Below, piece after piece: positions 1 to 6,966 of a stretch of DNA of 12,073 bases. Numbering within the stretch: position 1 is the stretch's first letter; each line of letters begins with the position of its first letter. This DNA is from Verrucomicrobiota bacterium (GTDB taxonomy: Bacteria; Verrucomicrobiota; Verrucomicrobiia; Chthoniobacterales; UBA10450), in assembly GCA_003219335.1 (NCBI GenBank), contig QHOF01000046.1, positions 513 to 12,585 of the forward strand, read 5' to 3'. The notes under the pieces are model-generated. The model was not told the origin of the DNA, made no database searches, and was given only the letters and a program-made list of their open reading frames with translations. The translations under genes were made by a program, and so were the position numbers.

Positions 1-153
1 CGCTAGCTCAGGATAAACTCAGCGCAGTCGAGAATGGAGGGGCTGGGAAGCCGCGACATGGACGGGAAGGCCGAAGGCTGAGCGAAAGGGAAGTGAGCGA
101 ATCAAATCTCTCACCGTCATCCGCTCTTAGTGACAAAAGAGGCCCGATCAGTC
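1..153. other. Left-edge non-coding stretch
   Basis: I find no supportable gene here. The stretch lies downstream of the minus-strand TPR gene. It contains two direct CTCAG words about 10 bases apart (8-12 and 18-22) and several GAGCG/GAAGG words, which gives it the look of a dispersed intergenic repeat. Only one copy is visible, so repeat status is a guess. The only minus-strand reading frame of note is about 33 codons and resembles nothing I know. Confidence 0.3.
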
Positions 154-1371
154 TCAGCGTGGCGTCGAAGCGCGCTCTGTTTCCGTGGCTAACGCGAAGC
201 GAAGATTTTCCGCTGCTTCCGCGTCATCCGGATTTAAACGCAATGCTTCCTTGAATTGAGCAATCGCGTCTGACGTTTGGCCCAGCCGGAAATAAACGGC
301 GCCAAGAGCACTATGTACCGGTGCTTTGGGATCGAGGCGCGCGGTTTCCTCGTAATGCCGCTTCGCACCCTCGTAGTCGCCTTTCACATACAGCACTCTG
401 CCGAGATAATAATGCGCTTCCGGATGGTTTGGGTTGTGCTTTAATGCCGCCTCAAATTCCGGAATGGCTTGGTCGGGCTTTCCTTCCCGGAAAAGAAACA
501 TTGCGTACTCGTAATGGTTTCGCCCGGATTTTGCTGCAAAACGGATAGCAGTTAGGTGCTCAGCGCCTGCTTTCTCCTTCAGGCCGAGCTGTTCCAGAAC
601 GCGGCCATACTCGGAGTGATATTCGCCATTGCGCGGGTCGCTGTGTAAGGCCTCCTCCAGTTCGCTGCGGGCTTCATTCAGTTGCGATTGCGCGGCGAGA
701 ACCTGGCCGAGGTGAAAATGTGGTTCCTTCTGCTTGGGATTTAGGCGGAGCGCGATTCTGTACTCTTCTGCCGCTTCATCGAGGCGGTCTGCCTTATGCA
801 AAGCAAAGCCGTACTTCCAGTGGGCGCGAGCGCTGTTCGGCAAATCGGATGCGATCCGTGCTGTTTGTTCGACTTCGGACATGTTGCTCCGTGTTTGCCC
901 GATCCAGAGTGCGCCGAGCGGTATCAGAAAAACTCCAACCCATTTCAACCCATGCAGCGCCCAACCGGGCAGGAATTCACGTGAAGGCGGGGATGTTTCT
1001 CCGGCGGCGAGACCTAGATTCTCGCGCGTCGTGCGGTCGCGCACTTTCCAGATGAATCCGTCGTAATAAAAATGAAGGAGACCTGACGCCGCGACTACGC
1101 CGGTGAGCACGCGCTTCACGGTTTCGATCTCCAGATGGGAATTGAAATAGCCTAGGGAACCGTAGGCAAAAACAAGCCCGACGTAGAGACCAATCAGTGA
1201 ACCGCTTCTTCGAAAAACAAAGCGCATAAAACCGCCGATGGAGCTGTCCTTTTCGACACGGTTGCGATTGTAAATCCAGACCAGCGAAAGGTACTGCACA
1301 TCGTGATAGACTTCGAAAAGAGCGATGCCTGCCAGAATGTTGGTGACACCGTTATTGCAGTACCACCACAA
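154..1371 (-). CDS. Membrane/TPR protein, probably the 3' part of a split gene
   Basis: This open frame encodes 405 residues in two parts. Residues 1-160 are hydrophobic, with likely membrane spans near 57-76, 86-104 and 142-160 and the motifs YHDVQYL (residue 22) and LLHFYYDGFIWKVR (98-111). Residues about 165-400 form about six tetratricopeptide repeats, for example AHWKYGFALHKADRLDEA and ALGAVYFRLGQTSDAIAQF. TPRs usually mediate protein-protein contacts; no enzymatic role can be assigned. The only possible start is a TTG inside a hydrophobic run (MWWYCNN), with no ribosome binding site seen, and the frame overlaps the upstream membrane ORF by 20 bases. Codons upstream of the TTG continue the membrane segment (STTIALWWYCNN) until a stop at 1387-1389. 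I therefore think this is the second half of one gene covering roughly 154-2086, broken by one base near 1384-1390. Independent translation by coupling is the alternative. Confidence 0.72.
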   Translation of the reverse strand: MWWYCNNGVTNILAGIALFEVYHDVQYLSLVWIYNRNRVEKDSSIGGFMRFVFRRSGSLIGLYVGLVFAYGSLGYFNSHLEIETVKRVLTGVVAASGLLHFYYDGFIWKVRDRTTRENLGLAAGETSPPSREFLPGWALHGLKWVGVFLIPLGALWIGQTRSNMSEVEQTARIASDLPNSARAHWKYGFALHKADRLDEAAEEYRIALRLNPKQKEPHFHLGQVLAAQSQLNEARSELEEALHSDPRNGEYHSEYGRVLEQLGLKEKAGAEHLTAIRFAAKSGRNHYEYAMFLFREGKPDQAIPEFEAALKHNPNHPEAHYYLGRVLYVKGDYEGAKRHYEETARLDPKAPVHSALGAVYFRLGQTSDAIAQFKEALRLNPDDAEAAENLRFALATETERASTPR

Positions 1372-2086
1372 AGCGATGGTCGTGCTTTACCGGATTGGGG
1401 CGTTTCCCGTCCGCCCACATCCGGGAAAAATTGAACAGGAACAAGACCGCAACTGTGATGGCAATGGCAATGACGATTTGCTGCCCATTGTGGAGGAGCG
1501 ACGGCGGAATGAATGGTCCACCACTGGCGTAATACGTTTCGAGCGTGTCGGCCATGCGTTGCGGTGAAAGGAGGACGGCCGCGGCGAACCAGGTGGCACA
1601 CGTCGCAAAGTCGAGCCGGCGCGTCAGCGCGGCGAACGAGCCGGTCTTCGCGTCGTAGATTCTACAAAAACCGTAGGTCTGCATCATCCCATGCCAGACG
1701 CCCCAGAAGAAGACAATCAGAATGATTCCCTTGAGGTCCCACCAGTAAAAAGCAACGCAAACTGATACCAGAAAAATCGGCGCAAAAATAAAGCGCCAGC
1801 GGAAACGTCTGAACAAAGCGCGATCCCCGTACGCGCGGATCATTCCCGGGAGATGGTGGCCCATTGCGCCAAATGCCGCCACGAAAACGTAAATGTCTTG
1901 TGCACTCCAGCGCGCCTGGGCCAGCAGAAACATCGGCACCAGAAAAAGCGGTGTGCCGACGTACAGAATCAGGTCGCGCCAACTATCGAGAATCCAAAGC
2001 TTCTTTTTCGGCGCTGCGACTGGCGCAGCGGGGACAGTTTGTGGCCGTGAAAATGCGCTGAGGAGCTGCATTGGTCTGAGCGCCAA
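1352..2086 (-). CDS. Histidine-containing multispanning membrane protein, probably the 5' part of a split gene
   Basis: This frame encodes 244 residues. After a short Pro/Ala/Lys-rich N-terminus it has about six hydrophobic segments, near residues 38-57, 63-85, 99-116, 118-140, 160-174 and 203-221. Recognisable motifs are GHHLPGMIRAYGDRA (76-90) and WHGMMQTYGFCRIYDAK (131-147). I do not recognise a named family. With the next frame it would form a membrane protein of about 640 residues ending in TPRs. The last ten residues (HDHRFVVVLQ) look unlike a membrane protein, whereas a one-base shift at 1384-1390 reads straight into IALWWYCNN of the downstream frame. The start is uncertain: a TTG at 2086 has a purine-rich AAGAGA upstream, while an ATG at 2071 gives MQLLSAFSRP but has no clear Shine-Dalgarno. 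The 113-bp gap to the upstream phosphatase gene could hold its promoter, but I see no convincing boxes. Confidence 0.72.
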   Translation of the reverse strand: MALRPMQLLSAFSRPQTVPAAPVAAPKKKLWILDSWRDLILYVGTPLFLVPMFLLAQARWSAQDIYVFVAAFGAMGHHLPGMIRAYGDRALFRRFRWRFIFAPIFLVSVCVAFYWWDLKGIILIVFFWGVWHGMMQTYGFCRIYDAKTGSFAALTRRLDFATCATWFAAAVLLSPQRMADTLETYYASGGPFIPPSLLHNGQQIVIAIAITVAVLFLFNFSRMWADGKRPNPVKHDHRFVVVLQ

Positions 2087-2199
2087 GTGTCTCTTAACTC
2101 GGTGAGAAAATCAATACTGGAGTTTTGTTTTTGTGGGACACGTTCTGCAGAAAGCAGCCAAGTGGAAAAGCAGAATTGTAAACGCCTGAGACCTCGCTC

Positions 2200-3462
2200 T
2201 CAAAGCTCACCGCGAACTATCTTAAAAACGATTGTGCCATCGGCTACCCCTTGCAGCATGTCCGTCCCGGGACCGCTGCCAAACACCACGACGTCGTCCA
2301 CTGTGGGCAGCGCTGATTTTGTGTAGAGCGCAGCTGGTTCCAGCGTTTGTTCTGGTTGTACATTCTGGGCGTTATTCGGCACGGTCGCTGCCCCATAAGA
2401 CCTTGTGCCGTGGGGACCGGTTGCCCAGGTAATCCAAGGTTGGCCCGCAGAATTAAGCCCGAGCAGCGCGATGCCGCTGTCTTGCCGAAATGGGAAACCA
2501 TTCAAAGTCATGCCACCAATTGCGACATCGCCGCAGACAATGATCGTCGATTTTTGTCCCGCATAACGTCGCGCAAGGGCCACTGCGCGATCCAATTCAA
2601 GCGTTTGCAAGAGCGTCCTTTCGGCGTTGTTTTCCTGGGCTGCTTTTCGCATCAGACCGGCATCAACTACGAGCAGGTAACCACCGGCATTGTATTGCAG
2701 CAATTGGATTGCTCGCCGCACCATGTCCGAAAGACTCGGTTGCTGGCCGCGTTCCTCGACCTGGTTTGCGAAGGCGAGCTCCGCATTGCTAAATGCGCCG
2801 AAAAGCTTCGCCTGGCGCCATGCCGGGATCGCCTCCAGCTCGGCCCGAGTGCGAACGATGTCAAAACCGTTGCCGCGAAGTTCCAGCAAAAGATCGCGTC
2901 CGTCCTGTCTCTCGCCGCCCTTTTTAGCGGGAAGAAATTCCGCCGCGCCGCCGCCCATTGCGACGTCGATCTTTCCTCCATCCACGAACTCGGCCGCAAT
3001 CTTCTCGATATCATTCGGATCGACTGGATGCGCGTAAAAAGCGGCGCTTGTAGGATCGGTCAAACTCGCGTCCGTCACCAAACCAGTGGCGCGTCCATAG
3101 TCGCGGGCTAACTCGATGATGCTTGCCATGGGTTTTTTATCGCCATTAAGCGCGACTACGCCGTTAGGCACCCTGGTGCCTGTCGCAATTGCAGTGGCCG
3201 CAGCCGCGCTATCTGGAGCCGCGAAATCTTTCGAATAGTTCGTCAGCAAAGCCATATTCGGCATCGAATCCAGGTTCAGGTGTGTGCCTGCTCCTCCCGC
3301 ATAAACGCGCGTTGACGCCAGTCGATCTGACGCTAGGCCTTCGCCGATAAATAAAATAATTCCGAACGGTTTCCGGATGACCCAGTGCTGAAAATAAAGA
3401 ACACCTAACCCGGCAAAAACGAGGAGACAGAAAAGCGCGAGCAACTGGTTGCGCCATTTCAC
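2200..3462 (-). CDS. Membrane-anchored alkaline phosphatase-family protein with degenerate metal site
   Basis: The protein has 420 residues starting at a GTG. Residues 5-28 form one hydrophobic segment (signal anchor or uncleaved signal peptide), so the rest should lie outside the inner membrane. The fold is PhoA-like. IILFIGEGLA (35-44) matches the first metal loop, PDSAAAATAIATG (83-95) the nucleophile loop with Ser85, DPTSAAFYAH (136-145) the Asp153/Thr155 region, and VAMGGGAAEFLP (167-178) the conserved glycine strand. By eye alignment to E. coli PhoA, the nucleophile, Thr155 (T138) and Asp369 (D312) persist. Asp51 is Glu41, Glu322 is Asp267, and Arg166, Asp327 (R272), His331 (Q276), His370 (V313) and His412 appear lost. 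Normal two-zinc catalysis is therefore doubtful. It could be a pseudoenzyme with a binding role, or an enzyme with altered metal chemistry. No Shine-Dalgarno is obvious before the GTG. It is divergent from gpmI across 96 bp. Confidence 0.85.
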   Translation of the reverse strand: MKWRNQLLALFCLLVFAGLGVLYFQHWVIRKPFGIILFIGEGLASDRLASTRVYAGGAGTHLNLDSMPNMALLTNYSKDFAAPDSAAAATAIATGTRVPNGVVALNGDKKPMASIIELARDYGRATGLVTDASLTDPTSAAFYAHPVDPNDIEKIAAEFVDGGKIDVAMGGGAAEFLPAKKGGERQDGRDLLLELRGNGFDIVRTRAELEAIPAWRQAKLFGAFSNAELAFANQVEERGQQPSLSDMVRRAIQLLQYNAGGYLLVVDAGLMRKAAQENNAERTLLQTLELDRAVALARRYAGQKSTIIVCGDVAIGGMTLNGFPFRQDSGIALLGLNSAGQPWITWATGPHGTRSYGAATVPNNAQNVQPEQTLEPAALYTKSALPTVDDVVVFGSGPGTDMLQGVADGTIVFKIVRGEL

Positions 3463-3558
3463 GAGGCCGATCTAGGCGCGCGCGGTTCGCGTTGTCAATC
3501 CCGCAAGCACGTAAAACTGCTTGTCGATTTTCTCATTCATCGGCAAAGTGCGCGAGGT

Positions 3559-5091
3559 ATGGCTGGCCCGGTGATGCTGATCATTCGCGACGGCTGGGGC
3601 ATCAATGCCGGTGGCCGGGACAAGCGCAAAGAGAATGGAGACGCCACGCTGCTGGCATCAACACCATTTCACGACAAACTCTATCGCGATTATCCATGGA
3701 GCAGGCTAAGCGCCAGCGGCAAGGATGTTGGCTTGCCCGATGGCCAAATGGGCAACTCGGAAGTTGGCCATCTGAACTTGGGAGCCGGCAGAATCGTTGA
3801 TCAAGACCTGACGCGAATTAACAAAGCGATCGAAGAAGGCGAACTAACGCGCAACCAGGTGCTGCAGGAAGCCTTCGCAGCTGCGCGCGGCCACCGGCTT
3901 CATTTGCTGGGACTGGTTTCCGACGGCGGTGTGCACAGCCATTGTTCGCACATGATCGCGCTGGCGAACGCTGCGCGCGAAGCAGGTGTTCGAGAAATCT
4001 TCGTCCACGCTTTTACCGATGGACGAGACACTTCTCCCACTGGCGGCACTGGCTTTTTGAGGACATGCGAAAAGGAACTTAAGAAGAGTAGTGCTAAGAT
4101 CGTTACGGTGATTGGCCGCTATTTCGCGATGGATCGGGACCGGCGATGGGACCGCACCAAAAAAGCGTGGGACGCGATCGTTCTTGGTCGCGGTGAAATC
4201 TGCGATTCATCGCCTTCCGCCGCAGTGGATCGACAATATCAAAACGGCAAAACGGACGAGTTCATGCCGCCGTTGATTTTCTCCCACGCCAACGAGCAGC
4301 GCGTGCGCGACGGCGACTCAGTTTTGTTTTTCAATTTCCGCGCCGACCGGGCGAGACAATTGTCGCAAGCTTTCCTGCTAAAAGATTTCGATGGGTTCGA
4401 CCGCGAAGTATGGCCGCAAGTGCATTTCGTCTCGCTCACGCAGTACGATGTTCGCTATTCTTCCCCGTTCATTTTTGCGCCCGAAGAACTCAAAAATATT
4501 TTGGGCGAAGTGGTGAGCGCCGCCGGAAAAAGGCAATTGCGCATTGCAGAGACCGAAAAATACGCGCATGTCACTTACTTTTTTAATGGCGGAATCGAGA
4601 AACCATTTCCAGGCGAAGACCGGAGGCTCATCCCGTCGCCCAAAGTGGCGACGTACGATTTGAAACCGGAGATGAGCGCCTTCGAAGTGACTGATGAACT
4701 GCTCGTGCGCATGGCGAATTACGACTTGATCATCCTCAACTTTGCCAATCCCGACATGGTCGGCCACACCGGCGTTGTCGAAGCCGGCATCAAAGCGGTT
4801 GAGACGGTGGACGAATGCACAGCGCGAATTATTTCAAAACTTCTCGAACTTGACGGCAAATGCCTGGTCACCGCCGACCACGGAAATTGCGAACAGATGC
4901 GGAATCCCGATGGCTCACCCAACACCGCTCACACCAGCAATCTTGTCCATTTCATTTACGTGGCGAAAGATGCACCAAAGTTTCGTTGCGAAGACGGGAT
5001 CCTGGCCGATGTCGCGCCGACGCTTCTCTTTCTGCTCGGGCTCCCGCAGCCAAAAGAGATGACCGGTCACAATTTATTTGTGCCCGTCTAG
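3559..5091 (+). CDS. gpmI: 2,3-bisphosphoglycerate-independent phosphoglycerate mutase
   Basis: This 510-residue protein has the usual length for cytosolic iPGM, which interconverts 3- and 2-phosphoglycerate in glycolysis and gluconeogenesis through a phosphoserine intermediate. All seven expected Mn ligands are visible: Asp11 in LIIRDGWG, catalytic Ser67 in MGNSEVGHLNLGAGR, Asp and His in NPDMVGHTG, Asp-His in TADHGN, and His in AHTSN. Substrate-binding motifs VSDGGVHSH, FTDGRDTSP, GRYFAMDRD, FNFRADRARQ and AETEKYAHVTYFFNGG are also intact. Arg replaces the more common Leu before DGWG. I chose the ATG at 3559 because it gives the normal short N-terminus. GAGG lies only one base before it, so GTG 3571 or ATG 3574 could be used instead. 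The last 18 bases overlap the convergent nuclease pseudogene, which leaves no room for a terminator between them. Confidence 0.97.
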   Translation: MAGPVMLIIRDGWGINAGGRDKRKENGDATLLASTPFHDKLYRDYPWSRLSASGKDVGLPDGQMGNSEVGHLNLGAGRIVDQDLTRINKAIEEGELTRNQVLQEAFAAARGHRLHLLGLVSDGGVHSHCSHMIALANAAREAGVREIFVHAFTDGRDTSPTGGTGFLRTCEKELKKSSAKIVTVIGRYFAMDRDRRWDRTKKAWDAIVLGRGEICDSSPSAAVDRQYQNGKTDEFMPPLIFSHANEQRVRDGDSVLFFNFRADRARQLSQAFLLKDFDGFDREVWPQVHFVSLTQYDVRYSSPFIFAPEELKNILGEVVSAAGKRQLRIAETEKYAHVTYFFNGGIEKPFPGEDRRLIPSPKVATYDLKPEMSAFEVTDELLVRMANYDLIILNFANPDMVGHTGVVEAGIKAVETVDECTARIISKLLELDGKCLVTADHGNCEQMRNPDGSPNTAHTSNLVHFIYVAKDAPKFRCEDGILADVAPTLLFLLGLPQPKEMTGHNLFVPV

Positions 5092-5780
5092 AGCTGGCTG
5101 CCCATCACCAGGATCATGCATTTTTCGATTTAGAGCTCGCGTCCCAGCCACGGCGATTCGATGCAAAAGGCGAACGCGATTCTCTTCCGGGGTTTCGTGC
5201 CAGATTGGTTTGCGCACGAGTGTGAGCGCGCCGTTTGATTCCACGAGCGCGCCCCAGCCTGCTGGGATTTCCGGATCGCGCGCGAAATAACTCCTCAGGC
5301 AGAACAAGGAAAAACAAATTCGCGCAGCGGTAGCGAATTAATTTGTCGAACTTGGTGCAATCGTAGAGGCGATTTTGCAGCGCGCGCAGCTCGCGCAAGA
5401 GACGTGCGTAACCGCGGTGACCGATCGCGATGAAGTTCTCCGAATCGAACTCGGGGAAAAGCGAATCACCATTCCGCAGGCTCGGATAGTGGACGCGCAA
5501 GCGGGTTTCGACAATTTGGCGGCGTTTACAGATCGCTTCGAGCCGCCGGTGCGCAGTATCGGTGTGACAATTGTCGCGCCGCAAGTCGCAGAGCGCTTGT
5601 TTGCATTCGAAGATCGCTGCCGGTCCGATGCTTTTTCCTCGAGGTCGATAAGCGGCTATGTCGGCACACTTCCATCGCGCACGCGGAGTATCCCTGCGTC
5701 TGCGCCCACAGGAACGCGAGCCGCTTCAATCGGGCATGCCGCGCGGTCTCGCCATTGGCGCTTGTTACTCTTGCAGCCAT
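5074..5780 (-). pseudogene. PD-(D/E)xK nuclease-like gene with two frameshifts
   Basis: Three minus-strand frames join into one protein of about 230 residues. Frame one runs from the ATG at 5780 to about 5669 (MAARVTSANGETARHARLKR to YSACAMEV). Frame two runs from about 5665 to 5290, from ADIAAYRPRGKSIGPAA through AIFECKQALCDLRRDN and RGYARLLRELRALQNRLYD to ANLFFLVLPEELF. Frame three runs to the stop at 5074 (RDPEIPAGWGALVESNG, then PIWHETPEENRVRLLHRIA). ADI at 5660-5662 and ECK at 5600-5608 give a D-x17-E-x-K pattern typical of PD-(D/E)xK nucleases. The first break, just after MEV, may also have lost a few codons. The second falls on a (CG)4 run at 5277-5284, where loss of one CG unit explains the shift. 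The ATG overlaps the end of hemB by 16 bases, so it was probably translationally coupled to hemB. It could be a true pseudogene or base-calling error. The exact substrate and role are unknown. Confidence 0.75.
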
Positions 5781-6769
5781 TTCGCAAGTTCGCGTGCCCA
5801 GTAGGTGATGATGATGTTCGCGCCTGCGCGTTTGAGAGCGGTCATAATTTCGAGAACGGCGGCGCGCTCCTCCAACAGCCTTTTTTCGACAGCGCTTTTG
5901 ACCATCGCGTATTCACCGCTGACATGATAAACAGCCGTCGGTTTGCCAAAGCGCTCATGGACGCGCCATAAGATATCGAGGTAGGGCAACGCAGGTTTAA
6001 CCATCACGATGTCCGCGCCTTCATCGATATCCAGGGCCACCTCGCGCAGCGCTTCACTCGCGTTGGCGATATCCATCTGGTAAGAACGACGATCCCCAAA
6101 CCGCGGCGGACTTTCGGCTGCCTCGCGGAATGGTCCGTAAAACGACGATGCAAATTTGGCGGCGTAACTGATGATACCGGTTTGGTCGAACCCCGCGGAA
6201 TCGAGCGCCTCGCGAATGGCGCCTATGCGCCCATCCATCATGTCGCTCGGCGCGACCATGTCGGCGCCCGCTGCTGCGTGAGAAAGCGACGTCTTCACCA
6301 GCAGTTCGACGGTCTCGTCATTGAGCACGTGGAAATGATCTCCGTCGATCCGGGTGACGCCGCAGTGACCATGGCTCATGTACTCGCACAGGCAGACATC
6401 GGTGATGGCGACTAGCTCGGGGCATTTCGATTTCATCGCACGCAGCGCTTTTTGAATAACGCCGCTTTCTGCATAAGCGCCGCTGGCCTGTTCGTCTTTC
6501 TGTTCCGGAATGCCGAAAAGCAGGACAGCTTGTACTCCAAGATCCTGAGCAGCACGCGCTTCATCGGCAATCTCTTTCACAGACAACTGAAAGACTCCGG
6601 GCATGCTGGCGATCGGCCGGCGGTGATCCAATTTTTCACTTACAAACAGCGGGAGAATGAAATCGTGGACGCTCAATTGCGTCTCGCGGACGAGATTTCG
6701 CAGAGCAGGAGAACGCCGCAAGCGGCGCGGGCGATGCACCAATCTTCTCATGAGGCGAAGGGTACGCAT
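5765..6769 (-). CDS. hemB: 5-aminolevulinate dehydratase (porphobilinogen synthase)
   Basis: HemB condenses two 5-aminolevulinate molecules into porphobilinogen in the cytosol, the first common step of tetrapyrrole synthesis. The protein is 334 residues, a normal length. The N-terminus (MRTLRLMRRLVHRPRRLRR) is Arg-rich and leads into the typical ETQLSVHDFILPLFV. The zinc-site cysteines are present in DVCLCEYMSHGHCGV, which marks the zinc-dependent rather than the Mg-only type. Both active-site lysines are visible, in SYAAKFASSFYGPFRE and in the Schiff-base motif IVMVKPALPYLDI. Other conserved blocks are VAPSDMMDGRIGAIR and YHVSGEYAM. I chose ATG 6769 because GGAG sits seven bases upstream; the frame stays open to 6991 but that extension crosses a palindromic repeat. 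The nuclease pseudogene starts inside its 3' end, suggesting a two-gene transcript. coaX lies divergently on the other side. Confidence 0.97.
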   Translation of the reverse strand: MRTLRLMRRLVHRPRRLRRSPALRNLVRETQLSVHDFILPLFVSEKLDHRRPIASMPGVFQLSVKEIADEARAAQDLGVQAVLLFGIPEQKDEQASGAYAESGVIQKALRAMKSKCPELVAITDVCLCEYMSHGHCGVTRIDGDHFHVLNDETVELLVKTSLSHAAAGADMVAPSDMMDGRIGAIREALDSAGFDQTGIISYAAKFASSFYGPFREAAESPPRFGDRRSYQMDIANASEALREVALDIDEGADIVMVKPALPYLDILWRVHERFGKPTAVYHVSGEYAMVKSAVEKRLLEERAAVLEIMTALKRAGANIIITYWARELAKWLQE

Positions 6770-6776
6770 TGTGAAA

Positions 6777-6780
6777 CTCC
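6777..6780 (-). promoter_or_regulatory. Ribosome binding site of hemB
   Basis: GGAG on the minus strand is separated by seven bases (TTTCACA) from the ATG at 6769. It supports that start over any upstream codon in the longer open frame. Confidence 0.7.
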
Positions 6781-6819
6781 GTCGCAAGCAGGAGCAGCAA
6801 CGGCGTCGTCTTGGTGTGC

Positions 6820-6833
6820 GCGGACATGTCCGC
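6820..6833. repeat. Perfect 14-bp palindrome GCGGACATGTCCGC
   Basis: The 14 bases equal their own reverse complement. The palindrome sits 50 bases upstream of hemB and 12 bases from the composite folded repeat. It could be a dyad operator for a dimeric regulator of hemB, or an arm of the neighbouring repeat element. No second copy was seen in this window. Confidence 0.55.
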
Positions 6834-6844
6834 ACTTTGAACCT

Positions 6845-6900
6845 TTGGTAGGGACGCCGCGCTGCGGCGTCCGGTCGGCGCAGCGCGCCAACCCTACCAA
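6845..6900. repeat. Composite folded intergenic repeat (REP/BIME-like)
   Basis: A 9-bp outer stem, TTGGTAGGG (6845-6853) with CCCTACCAA (6892-6900), encloses two smaller hairpins. The first is GGACGCCGC, loop GCT, GCGGCGTCC (6852-6872). The second is GGCGC, loop AGC, GCGCC (6877-6889). The structure would fold as a cruciform in DNA or a three-way junction in RNA. Its size, GC-rich arms and intergenic position between divergent hemB and coaX match the REP/BIME class of dispersed palindromic repeats. Dispersed copies cannot be shown from one window, and no RAYT transposase gene is present here. Confidence 0.7.
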
Positions 6901-6966
6901 CCAAGGGTGACCAGGCTTGACGCGGGAGAATGTTCCATGTAGCGCGTGCTTGAGATTCGGCTCGGT

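Noticed and set aside
1384..1390. Programmed ribosomal frameshift in the membrane/TPR gene
   Set aside because: No recognisable slippery heptamer, internal Shine-Dalgarno or downstream pseudoknot was seen. A simple one-base change or error is more economical.
2347..3111. Plus-strand open frame of 254 codons
   Set aside because: It lies wholly antisense to the phosphatase-family gene, whose motifs are recognisable, and its own translation looks like nothing known.
3463..3558. Promoter for gpmI (TTGTCA with TAAAAC)
   Set aside because: The spacing is only 14 bases and the match to a sigma-70 promoter is poor, so I do not annotate it.
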